Shown piece by piece: positions 49,398 to 62,100 of a DNA stretch of 64,000 nucleotides. The stretch is from Verrucomicrobiales bacterium (lineage in GTDB: Bacteria; Verrucomicrobiota; Verrucomicrobiae; Limisphaerales; UBA1100). The notes beneath the pieces are model-generated. The model searched no databases, was not told where the DNA came from, and was given only the letters and a program-made list of their open reading frames with translations. Each line of letters begins with the position of its first letter. The first letter of the stretch is position 1. A program made the translations under genes and the position numbers. The stretch covers positions 124,001 through 188,000 of the forward strand of contig PBLV01000063.1 in NCBI GenBank assembly GCA_002721895.1, written 5' to 3'.

Positions 49398-50112
49398 GCA
49401 TTAGTTCTTTAGGCCAATATTCGCTCAGATCTAGAGCGGATTTTAAGCCTGTGGGCGAATGAAGAGGAGCCTTTCTGATTCTGGCAATTATGCCCGGCTT
49501 TTGGGCGAATGGTATATTTTCATCTTTCTTAATTTCTGAAATAGATAGCTCCGCATATAAATCTATTAGACGGTCCCATTGCTTGTGCATGGATTCAGCC
49601 TTGCTTAAAAATTTTTCAATTAATAATTCCTTGGGAACATTTATAAAAATTTCACTACAAATCAAATCGTCTATTAGATGATTTAGCGGCACCCCCTCAG
49701 GAATAGAGCTTTCGCCGGAGAAAAATTCTATTGCGGTAACCTTATGCTTGTCATCGAGATCTTTAATTATGCCCCTGCCAAATGGGTTGGCTTCAAGAAT
49801 AAACCGATCGACCTGCCCCCGCACCCACTCCTTAGACGGTTGACATTCGCCGTATATGAGCTGCCCAGGTCGAACGCCGTCGGGGTTCTCAAAGAGTACC
49901 CCCGTGATTTCCGCTTCGTTCTCTATTTTGACAACCCTTTTTCTGAAAAATTCATAGCAGGCAAAAAAGCTAAATTCTTTATGTCTGGCCTGCCCCTGAG
50001 GAATTAATCTCGTGCAGTTTGAAAACAGTCCCCGGGTAATGAAGCCTGCTTTTGATAGAAAATGCACCTCTACTACGGTGTTGCTCAGAGCTCCATATAA
50101 TATGTTATCCAT
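49372..50112 (-). CDS. Conserved-looking phage protein of unknown function
   Basis: 246 aa. N-terminal beta-rich part (VVEVHFLSKAGFITRGLFSNCTRLIP, residues ~12-40), a middle with VRPGQLIYGE and a helical C-terminal half (KFLSKAESMHKQWDRLIDLYAELSIS). No family recognised. It lies 10 nt after the giant gene and ends overlapping the small plus-strand gene by 26 nt. A chaperone or assembly factor for the giant protein is possible by position only. Confidence 0.4.
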   Translation of the reverse strand: MDNILYGALSNTVVEVHFLSKAGFITRGLFSNCTRLIPQGQARHKEFSFFACYEFFRKRVVKIENEAEITGVLFENPDGVRPGQLIYGECQPSKEWVRGQVDRFILEANPFGRGIIKDLDDKHKVTAIEFFSGESSIPEGVPLNHLIDDLICSEIFINVPKELLIEKFLSKAESMHKQWDRLIDLYAELSISEIKKDENIPFAQKPGIIARIRKAPLHSPTGLKSALDLSEYWPKELMPKPSSVFS

Positions 50113-50122
50113 AATTGTATTA

Positions 50123-53100
50123 TTAGTCAGTATCCACTTTATTACCAGTATCTTCCCAGGAATCTTTCCATTTTGCAGACCCCAGTATCGACAGGAAAAG
50201 TTCCCCGTTGGGAATTATGGTTCCACCAGGAAGGGCATTCCCTATCTTCTCTTCCCATGAATCACATATTCCGCGCATTCTAGCCAGGCATTGCGAGTGC
50301 GCAGCCCCGCCGATGTAAATCACTTCGCAATCACCATCTACGCCTGCGGCCCCATATTTATCGCAGTATTCAGTTGTGATTTCAATTAGGTCTGCGTCCG
50401 TAAATCCCGGATGGCCTTTATATGGGCCGCCGGGTTGAAAAGTGCTGCTATCACTATAATTCGATGCGACCTGCGGATTTCTAGCGAAAGCTTCAGCCTC
50501 CTCTTGGGTGTCAAAATAATCGTTGGGAAATATTGACATTGTTCCCGCTAAATTACTGCCCTCCCGGACGCCAGCGGCGCCTTGGTGTTTAGAATTATCA
50601 TGTGATCCGTCGTAATCATCAAAACCAACAACAGGTAATTTAAAAGTTCCACCCCCACTCTTTACCCACCAAGGGGGGATATGCTCACCGTCCACGTGGG
50701 GAAGAGAGTGGTTAGTATACGGAAATACCGAGTCACCCACTGGCGTACCCTTCCAACGGCCGTCAGGATTATAAGCATTCCACGGGGTCTCGGAGTCGAT
50801 AACATACGGAGTTCCGGCACCAAGATGGGTAGTGAATTCATCGGACGAATTTAACCTAAGAAACGCCTGACATTCGTAAAGCTCCCCTTTCCACCAAGCC
50901 CGGTCCCCCGGGTAATATTGCGTTCGCGGAGTCGTCGAGACGGATATGCCATCATTATCTCCCGCGCCCTCAGGTTTCCCTCCTTCACTTGGTTCCCAGC
51001 CTCCATAATCCCAAATTCTCTCGAGATTTATATTCTCCCATAGCCAATTTCTTCCAGCAACCCATTTTCTCGTCTTATGATCGTACCAGGAAAACCCTAG
51101 TTTCTCCCTTTCTTTTGCCCTGCGTATCACCCAGTTTATCGCCGCATCGCGCGAAGCAAACATTTTAGACCCCCTACAGGTTATTGATACATCCTCAGAG
51201 TCATAAATATCCGTAGAGCCTTTCAGTATGTTGTCGCTTCCTGTTTCTGCGTTTATGTACCATTTAGTAAGCTCCTGCTTGTTTCCGGAATCTAGGTAGC
51301 TCTCTGAATAAAACGCGCCCTTCGCTCCAGTCAATAGCCAGCCCAGGGAATCGCCATGGGCTCCGACGTATTTCCATATATTATTTGCCCCGCCTGGCGC
51401 GTTGGCCTCGTTGCTATAATCAATTGAGCTCCCCCCCTCGACATTAAGCCTCCAGACTCCATAGTTCGGGTTGTTGCTGTCACCGATTTTCACTAAATCT
51501 CCTCTATAGTAATTGGGCGTCATTGGCTCACGAATCCTGACGCCGCCTGAGAAATTCTTGCCTTGATAATTGCTGTTATCCCCAGACGCAGAAGGTTGGG
51601 CGTTATCAGGGAAGTAGCGCATTTTCGTCACCTCGTCGCTGCTGAAAGAAAACTTAGAAGGTAGATCGTTATCAAGGACATAAAATCGCCCTTCCTCATC
51701 ATGTTGTCCATCCCCATTACCCCACAAGTTGCTTATTACCGACACCTCATTTCCTGCCTGCTTCCGGTCCCAAAGCACATCTGGCGTAGGCGTCGGTTCC
51801 ATAGTTTTTGAGTTGGAATAACTGTCGTGAGGGAGATGGGCGGCCCATAATCGTGCGCTGTTCGAGGGGTAACTCCTGCCCGCCTCATACTCCCCTGCGT
51901 TTTTGCCCAAGAATAAGTCCCCGTGTTTTATTATTACGTCTCCCGGCTGATGAGGTCTCCCGCTCGTATGGTGCTCTTGCCTGTATAAGCTCTCACCATT
52001 TGGTCCCGACCCATTAACATTTTGGGGTGGGAACTCAGCGTCATCAGGAGCATTATTGACGTAATAAGGCGGATTGTATCCAGACCCGGTCAAATTATAC
52101 CAATCGGATGTAGTCACCATGCCATGGTCGCCCCAGTTGTCATTTATCAAAAACATTCGCCAAGGATATTTAGCGCATAGCTGAGAACCCGAATCCGCCC
52201 ACTGCGAGATCGATGTAAAATCAATAGGGTATTCGAGGAGGTGCGAATAGTAAGAAAACGCAAAATTTTCCCCTCGGTGATCTAGGCCAAGACCCGCAAT
52301 GTCGCCGCTCCCAGTCATAGCGCCAAGAAGCTTCAACCAAACCCCCATATCCTCCTTCCATGCAGCATCGAAAACGCCGCTCATGCCATACCCAGGGAAA
52401 ACAATCTCGTAATCCTTCCCAGTATCCAATTCATAGAGCCACATTTCCGGCTTCTCTTCTCCTGCTGTCGGATCAAATTCGTTAATTTCCTCCGCATTTA
52501 TAAACCTTTCGGCAAGTTCAAACCTCAATTCTCGATTATGTCTAGCCGTATATGGCCTATCCCCCCAATTCTCAATCATGTCTTTGGCGGAATAAAGCGC
52601 GAATTCCTCAGGATTCTGGTCAGCGCCTTGATTGTGAGAAGTGCAACCTCCGTCGCCGGGAGTGCCGCCGTCGGAAACCTGATTGTCGGGCCCTCCGCGA
52701 TGATTGCCGATGACCCAATGCGGCTTAGTCCCTGCCCCGTCCGCAATACTGCTCTTCCAAACCCCGGTGGTCCCAGGCATTGTGTCGCCCCCCCTTATAC
52801 CAAGGTCTCGATTGTAGTTGTCTGTCGCAGGATCACCCCAATCACCCCAATCTTTAGCCCAGTCGTGAGGCATCAGCCATAGGTTTCCCTTATATATAAC
52901 CCTATCACCATGACGATACCACGTAGAACTGTCCCAATCAAGTATTTCCTGAAATAAATCCGTCCACCATGATTGAATAAACTTGGTCCCGGTTTCCGGA
53001 AAATCTCCATATTTTATTGTGCCGCTCGGAATGTCGTTGTATGCCCTCCATAAACGACGGCGACTCTGGGGGCTACGATGATCCTGAATGGATATTATAT

Positions 53101-56100
53101 CTCCGGCGGATATATCATTTTCCCACAACCAGTTCATACATTCCCCTACGGGGATATTAGTTAAATCCGTGACCGCCAATTCATTGTATTGAGAACTTCG
53201 TTTCGATTGAGAACAGTAGGAGTCCATTTGATTTTCTCGCCCACGCCAGGAATGGGCCTCATCGGGCCCAATCGTAAAATTGTTCATCCCGTGCCTTTTG
53301 AGCTGGCCGTAAGCTTCCATGACATCTGTCATCGGGCCAAACCCAAAGTCTACCGCTCGCTGAGGGAATTTATAAAAACCAGCATATCGATTCAGCGAGC
53401 CCGCTCCCTGTTGAGCAAGCCAGTTTGTCCAATAATTGTAATTAGAGATTCCGGGGGTGGTATATGGAGACCCCTGCGACTGGCCCTCCCCCGGTAGGCG
53501 ATTGACGGAATTAAAGGTATACCCCCCAATCGTAAAGGTGGGATATGAACCAAAATTGACCGCGTGCCAGACCTCTATTCTCACCACCCAATCCCACCCC
53601 TGGCGAAGTTGATTAAGATCAAAAACCCAGTCCCAAACGCTATAACCGTTGCCCGAATCCATGCCTTTCAATTCAGTTGACCCAGCGGGGAGATACCTCT
53701 GCCAGTAAGTTGGTTCGTCAACCTCACGGTTAATAAAAGTATAGCCTTGAGTATCAGTCAATTCTATAGTTTCTTTATTATCTGAGGTTCGTTGATTCCA
53801 TCCTGGAACATCGAATACGTCAAATTCCCCCAATCCGGAAAAGTTGTCGGGTTGTCGTTGATCAAGGCCCGCTGAATAATTTCGATAATCCACCGCAAGG
53901 GACACCTTGCCAGCCTTGTCGCCCCTGTCTGCCCATGCCAGCGCGCAATGGCCGCCGATTCTTTCGGCGAAGCCCGTGTAAATTTGGCTATGACCAATGG
54001 AGGTGGCGTAACCTCGCAGGAACCTTTTATACGGATCACTGCTCCACTTTTCGCCCAGCTCCATTGTTTGGTGCATTATGCCTATCTGAGTTCGCCACCT
54101 GTGCTCCTTTTCGAGGCGGTCCACAGACCACATACTACTGTAACCAGTTTTCCCAGCCCCGGCCCCGTCTTTATCGGGAGCTATGAGTGTGCCGAGAGGA
54201 ATGGGCGCACCACCCTCAATACCTCCTTGGCCCTCTTCCACCCTCCAATGCATTCTATATACTGTTCCACCAAAGTTGAACCTATCGCCGGGCTTCAAAA
54301 ATACATAATTATCGTAAGAAGTTGCCTCGCCGACCAAACCGTAATTGTGATACTTGCCCAATTTGGTTGTGGTTTCGGAGTTCGAATCCCACCAACCCCA
54401 AGTCACATCCTCGCCCACACCTGCCCGTAAACTGAATTGCGACCTCCAACTTTGATGAGCCTTATCCCCGAAGGGCAAAGACCACGGGTCGCACATCCAG
54501 GCCCCAAACATGGCGGTTGAGGGGAAATTTATCCTTCTATACTCCAAATGACCCTGCAAGAGCAAAGAAAATACAGAGTCAGGTATTACCTCCGGACAAC
54601 CTTGAGTAAGCGCTCCGGTCTGCAGTCCCAATATTTTTGTCAGACTCCCGCGTCCTGACGCCTCAGTAAGTCTTGGATTCTTTGGTTCGTCCTTCACTCC
54701 AAACTGAGAGCTCTGAGCTTTAGTGGTATCAAAATCGCCAACAATCCAAGCATCATCATTAAATCTGTCATTGAAATTTCCGCCGAAAATAGAGTAGCCG
54801 AAAATATGGGACCTGCTATTTCCAAATGAGTTATGCAAGCCCCAAGTATCGGTCGCAGCCTCTGGGTATCTCTCAATTTTGGAGTATATTGGCCATTTTA
54901 TGTCAGGATGATACTCTCCTTCATTCCCTGCGGTTGCCATATCGGGCACCTCGGAAATGCTACCCGCCGGTTTCCAGCTGTAAGTTTCGTCGCCAGTAAA
55001 CCGGTTCATAAATTTAAACGCATCAAGCGCGCCTCGGGCGTCGTCAGTAGGGAGTGCTGGGGCCCATTGGGAAACGCTCATCTCCTGCATCACTTGCCAC
55101 CAATTATACATGCCATCAGGAGGATTTTGTGAATTATCCGCATGATCCACTACGCCGGGAAAGTAACTATTGCTCCATCCGTGCGCAGAAGCATTAGAGA
55201 ATAAATCGATCAAGTTCAGTTGACCTGCTGTGGGCCATGATTTATAATTGAAGTCCCGTATAAAGCTCGGCGCAAACGGATCTAGCGAACCCCACCCTCG
55301 GCTCGCGTCTCCCCACGCTAAGCTCACTACATGGGAAAGCATGTTCGTCCAGGAGGTAGTTATACCGGTCGGCGCATTGGAGCCAGACACAAAACTGCCC
55401 AATAGATTATGGGTAAAATCTATATATTCGGTGTCGAGCAAATTCTTCTCATTCACTATATTGGTATTACTGTCGCCATAGAATGGGTTGACAGATTCTC
55501 CGAAAATCGAACCTGCCGTCCCGAGATATTCGTTGTCTTGCCCTCCATAATATAAATACATAGCCCCTGACCCCCCATAATCGACTTGGCTGGTGACGCC
55601 GACGCCCGCATGGTCAAGGTCTAGGTGCCATCCCGAAATTCTTTCGTCGGCCCAGGTTGACGCATTAGTTCGAAGGGAGGTATAGCTCTTTCCTCCAATA
55701 ATATCCCCGGAGGAATCCGGGGCATACATGACCTGGAAGCCCCTGGAAAATAACTCCCCGCTCTCGTTTACATAACTAATTGTTGCCCATCTATCAAGCT
55801 GCCATTCCCTGTAAAAATATTGAATTGGGTTAACATTAATCATTGACGCGGAGGACTCCTTCCAATACAATTCCCCAAGAGAACTGCCAGGTTCAAAGGA
55901 AAAGAAATGATCTTTAATACATTGGTAAATCGTGCCTTTATGAGTTACAAAATCAGGTTCGCGACCAATAAACGCAGAACCCGCCTGATCGGCATTGGAC
56001 CCTGCTACCATATCACTACCATAACCCCACTGAAATAGGTTATTTGGCTGCCCGTTTAGGAGCTGTGAATGCCCAGAGGGAAGGCTTGTTCGGTATGATT

Positions 56101-59100
56101 TGTTTGATACCCATGCGTCAGCCAATCGATTAATTTCCGGGAGAACCTTGTCCCGAATATCCTTCGACCCCTTACGACACAACTTGCCATCGATAAATTG
56201 TGGCCACTTTCGAATTCGCCGCTTGGGTTTACTCCAAAAGCCAAAAGAATCCATAAATACCTGCTTTGCAATAATAGGCTTACCCTCTCGACCACTTGCG
56301 TCATCAAGAATTACCGCAGGAGCCCCCTTGAACGAGTAATTCTCTAAATAAGGACGCAAGCCAACGCCCCCACATTTGTATGACCTTCCTTCCGATATAA
56401 ATGTCGCACAATCACCTTGCAAAGATATGAATTCTACATTTGGAAAAATAAATTCGGGGCCATCAAAAAATTCAGATTCCAATCCGAGCACATTCCCAAG
56501 TGAGCGCCCCTCATATTCATCCCTATCAGAGCCCGATATTTTATTCTCACCCGTTCCAAAAAGATTTCCCGATTGAGAAAGAATGAGAGAATTATTACCA
56601 GAGGCGGCGACAGCGATAATCTCGCCTAGTTCCACGGCTTGATTGTTGTTATTACCATGAGAAATTAAATGCGGTTTTATAAAGACTTCTCTAGTACAGA
56701 AATGCGTGTCACCGAATGCTTTTTTATATAATTTGAAATTTGCAGTACGGGGCATTTTAATCTCCGACGAAGGAAAAGTGTGAGTAGCGCCGTCGTTTGG
56801 CATCATTCTTAATTTTCCCAAAGGGAACCATCCAGACAAACCTGTCGACCCAAATGTGTCACCTACGCCATTTTCCTGATTAACAAGGGCATGCATCGCC
56901 TCACCAATAGAGCCAAACGTGAGAACCTCCACGTCAGGCTTCTGCCATTTCCCTAATTTTTTGGTATCCGCCCAATCCGACTTGAGCGTTTCAGGGGGCA
57001 GAGTCTCAAGTTCTCCGTTCTCCGTTATGCTCGGAATGGATATTTGGAGATGCTCCTGAAGTAATGTACCTTCTACGCCTTCGCCGGGGCCGACGTAAAC
57101 GACATGAGAAACGTGGTCTATCCAAACCCGACTCCCGGGCTGATAAGTTTTGCCATAGGCCCATTTTTCAGGAGGTAGTGCCGGTTGCTCTATTGCGCTC
57201 CACGAAGGATCGTAAATTGGGTTAAGGCTAGAAGGGGCGGTTCCCTCTAACTTATAAAAACCTTTGTCGGACTCCCTGCCTAATCTATCGCCTAAATCGA
57301 AATCGCTTTCGATTCCCCCGGTTTTGTTTCTCCAATCTATTTGCTGCAGGGAATTGTCCCCAACGCCGAACACTTTGCCTGAGGCAGTCCTTATCAGAAT
57401 GTGGTCGGAGCCAGCCTCAACTTGCAGCGCCTTATCAGAGCCATAATCCTCGTGGTCATATAGCGTATGAGGCTCGGGAGTAAGAGTTGTACTGTTAATC
57501 ACATCCTCTATATCTGCCAGCGAATTTGTGCTCAGGTCATAGGTTTTAGTGATCGCTTTGGGTGCGGGCATCGACCATTTTTTGCCGTCCACCCGCTCAA
57601 GGGATTCGCTAAAGCCTATATCGCTAGTATTGTCGTCCTTCATGGAAACGAACACCAGAGTACCGAAAAGGTCATCTCCATCAGCGACCTGAGCGGTAAC
57701 AATGTCGCCCGCATTATAGGACGATTTTGATATTGTACTACCTTGATACTCTGGATCCTCACTGACAGTGGTAGAACGATAGGAAATAGCTCCAGAAAAC
57801 CCGTAAGGCCCGTCGCTCCCCGGGCTTACATAGTTAGCGTTCTTAGTGACTCCATCTGCTTGATAAAGATTTAGGTCGAATTCGGGCCCGTAATCCTCCA
57901 TAATCGTAGCGGTCCCTGGCCCCGTAGGCGTTCCAGTTACAGTAAATATCGTTCCCCTGTTATTATTTTCGGCATCGGAAAAGCTCATAAAATCCGTATT
58001 ATAGTTGCGATCAATTCTATACTTCTTGCCAACCTCAAGATTACTCACACTAAAATCATCATTTAGGGCGTTGTTATTAAATCTGTACCCTGAATACAAT
58101 TGGATCTCAGAATTTTCCCAGAAGACTTCGTTTTCCTCCAGGGAGGCGTACGGGTCATTGTTAAACACGTCGGAACCATCCCTACTGAAGAGCATGCCGT
58201 GTTCCTTCAATAGACTTTGGCGTCCAAAATAATATTTTGCCGAGCCACCCCATTCTGTAGCGTAAGGCTTTACGTACAAATAAAAAGTATGAAAGCCTGG
58301 GGAAAGTCGAATTGACCCCGCATCTATGACTTCGTGGGGGTAATGCGGCGAATCGGAATCAGCGGTAGACGTTTCGTGGTCATGGAATAAAGTTTCAGTA
58401 AGTAGTGTCCAGTCACTTAAAACCCTTGTATCGCCCACTTCGCCCGGGGAATACAAAACTCCATGATACCCCGCTCCCCCTACTCCATCAAAACCACTCG
58501 GAAGGCTATATCCGTGTGCAGTGCGAAGGTAGGGTCGCCCCTTGATCGCCTCAAGTTCTATTCCATCGCTAGACTTAACAAATATTTGAAACAATAAACC
58601 CTCATCCCACGGCTCGTCCATAGTGGTTGACGTAACCGACCAAGGCTCGGAGTTCCAAGGATTTAATGCTTGCAGCTCCTTTTCGTCTCCGTCTTCAAGA
58701 GGAGGTAAAAGAGCCACTCCCGTAGCATAATGTTCTGCATCAGACGATATTTCAGCAAAATCAATACCTATTCCACTCATAAAACACTCAAAGCGTTCAC
58801 CATCCTCCTTCTTAGTTTTCTCTGCGTCAGTAATGTAAATCCATTGTCCGTATTTAGCGGTATAATACCAATTGCCGCCGGTTTTGCCCAATGACGTCAG
58901 CTTATTGTTTGCAGCCTGGGAGGCCCTGGCAAGGAAGGTGTGTCCTAATATCGGGTCTTCCACCCAATCCCTCATATAGGTTTGACTGACATACTTATTA
59001 CGGAACCATTCGCTTTTCGCCAGGGTCCTTCGCTCAAGGGTCGATTTATGCCTGATGGCCCCGTATCGAGTGGCTCGATCTGCTTCCGTCAGGGGCCCTG

Positions 59101-62100
59101 CCCAATGCAGCTTTGCAAATTCTTCGCCCGTCATCCAAGGGTAGAATTCTTCTCTAGCATCAGCTACGTCAGTCCAAACATTCATATAATAATCCCAGTC
59201 GGTTTGGTCGCCATACCAAATATAACCGGCGTAATCCTCCTTTTGTTCGTAGTCCTCTAAGGGGTATGGAAGTATCCCGGTCACCATATCTGTACTAAGT
59301 TTTCCGGCAGCACCACCAATTCCATTTCCAGCCCGGTGCTGGATCCGATATTCAGTTTTAACCTCCGCGTCCTCAGTCCATATCTCTGTGCCATATCCTA
59401 ACAATAATGGAGCGTTTATGGTAAGGTTGGTCACTAGTAGTCCTGCAGGGTTATTAGTGTCCCCCATATTTTTCACATACATCACCAATGCATTATTTCC
59501 TGCCGCCCCAGCTCCAGCTCTAAAGATATCACTAGCCCCGATGCCCTGAGGGCCGATGTCTATGGAGTTAAGCTCCCCAAACCACCCCCCTTCCCAGGTT
59601 GCGGTCACAGGCTTGCAGGAAACGCTATATATAAAAGCTGTCGAGTCTGCCGCAGTGGTGTTAGATATAAATTCTACACTGTGAGAGGTATGCGTGGCGA
59701 TGAAAGTAAACCTTGTCTCCGTCCACCCGCTATGCAAGTAATCGCGGACGGCAATGGCTTGGTTTCCAGTTCCTTCATGGTCGTTATCTAGAGCTCCTCC
59801 CTCTATCGCTTCTAGGTTGTCAACAGTCGAGGCCGGCACGCCCCCCTCCCATGCCCAAATTATTGCTGCAACATAAGGCTTGGCATAGGCGGTCCGGTAT
59901 GCGGTAAAAAACCGCACCTCATATTTCTGGCCCACCGTCAGGGGCTTTGGATAATTCGGCCCATATCTTGCTGCGCTCAGTTCAGATCCTTGGTGCCACT
60001 GAGTAAAGCCTGCTCCGCCCAGCTTATCGGGATTCCATGTTCCAAGCTGAACGTCTGGATTAACCGACGGGTCGAGGGACCCGGAGTCTTTATGGCCCCC
60101 GAATCCATATGTGTTAGGCGTATAATCATACCCCCAGGGCACGAGGTGTAATTTTGCCGCGCCACTGAGGCCTCCTGTTTCAACATGAGACTGTAACCCC
60201 CAATAATAATTCGCACCCCCGTATTTACTTCGCATCACGCCTGGTCCAGTGTCGTAGCCCAACTGGCGATTTCCCCACGCGGGGCAGTTGTCCTGTATAA
60301 TTACAACTTTGGCGAAATTATAAACCCCCAGACAGGCCAAATCAGAGAGGCTTGGCTTATTGGAGTTATCCCAGGGGCCTCCTGACACGGGCCGGCTATA
60401 GTCGTAGTTTTTGTTAAGCAAATTACTGAGATATTCATAATGGTTACCGTGGTTATCCAGATGCACTTCTAACGTCTGAGCTGAGGCCTCAATCCACCCA
60501 GAAGACATACCCTCATACCCTGGATAATGCATCCCGTGATCGCGAAGCTGATCCCTTAGGCCGAGGCTCGAACCTAAAGTGACCGCCCAAGATGTTTCGG
60601 CAGTCCCAAACCCAGTCCTGTCCTCATTCTCCCCCCAAAAAGTCCCCCATTTTGTAACTCCGGGCAAAATTTGTTGTTCCCCGGATTTGCGAGTATGATC
60701 GTGCCAGTATGGGGTATAGTTGGGGGCGCCGTTGTTGTCCACAAAATCCGGATGATCCTCTATCCATAACCACACGTTGGCAGTCCAGTTGTCGGGAAAT
60801 AATGGTCGCCACCCAAAAAGGTCCTCGTGGCCAAATCCAAGCATAGACTTATTAAAGTCCCAATTAGTCAGGTAAGATGTTGTCTCCCATTCCTCACCAG
60901 CAACCAAGTCGGGATTTATGCTGTGCCACCCGGCCTCACTGTGGATTTGAATATCCAGCACTGTATTATCCACTGCGAAGTCGAATGACATCGTAACCTG
61001 TGATACATCAATTCCTTCATCGAGGTGAAAGGATTGATAGAAAACGGGGGTGGCCTGCGGCCATAAAGACGGCACCCCACCTTGCTCGCCCCACCAAACC
61101 CCCACCCAGCTACTTCCTTCTGGCGCATCCAGCCAGTTCCCCGGAATAAGATTGTTTGGTATCCAGGCGGCTGGGAAGAGGGGGTCGTTCGCCGTTGCGG
61201 GTAACACGCCGTTAGGCTGCACAGACCAAGCGGTATCCTTTTTGCTGTCGGAAGAATATTGGCTCTCAAACGGATTCCATTGGACCCCAGTATTATAAAT
61301 GTTAATCTCTTTGTGAGATTCTCGCTGAGTCAGTACGGACCATACCGCAACATCAGCGGGGGTTTTGTCCACCGTAGTAGTGACGACTCCCTTGGCATAT
61401 TGTTTATCAAATTCGCTGGAATTATAATAGGCTGCGGTGCTCGCCCTCCAATATCCATTATAGAACCAAATTAAATTATCTACATTTGCAACGTGCCTAT
61501 ATACCGGATAACCATCGGTTGGACTGGGGAGGTCGACCTTCCGGTACGATCCCGCAACCCCCACGCTGGGGTCACTGATGGTTGTGCCGTCCTGACGGAT
61601 TACACTTCCACCAAAGAACTCAATGGAGCCCCAATCCTCCGTCGCGATTCTTTTGACATCTGGATTTTCTCCGTTGCTGTCTGTAGCAACATAGGCTGGT
61701 CCCGTGTTTGGCCAATATTTATGGAGATAATTATTGTTTAAATTATCGAAATTTGTGCTGGCCGCATCCTGGGTAACCAACGGGGTGATACTCTCGCTTA
61801 CGCTATTCCACTCGCCAGGAATAACCCCAGGAAAGGAGTGCTCTCCAGCGTCTTGATCTCCAACCTTACTCCAAAGGGAGCCCGCGTAGGATGCATATTG
61901 GCCGTTAACATAATCTATATGTTCTATATATGGCTCCCAGGTTTCTCCGTAGGCAATATTGCCTTGTATTAGCGATCCATATTTTACGGCCTCCCCACCC
62001 GCAAATGGGTCGGGATCGCGGTCCGTCATATGATGAATCAGGCCCCAGTTGTCATTTTGCCAAAGTCCATTTACCGTTAAATCTCCGAACGAATCAAAGG

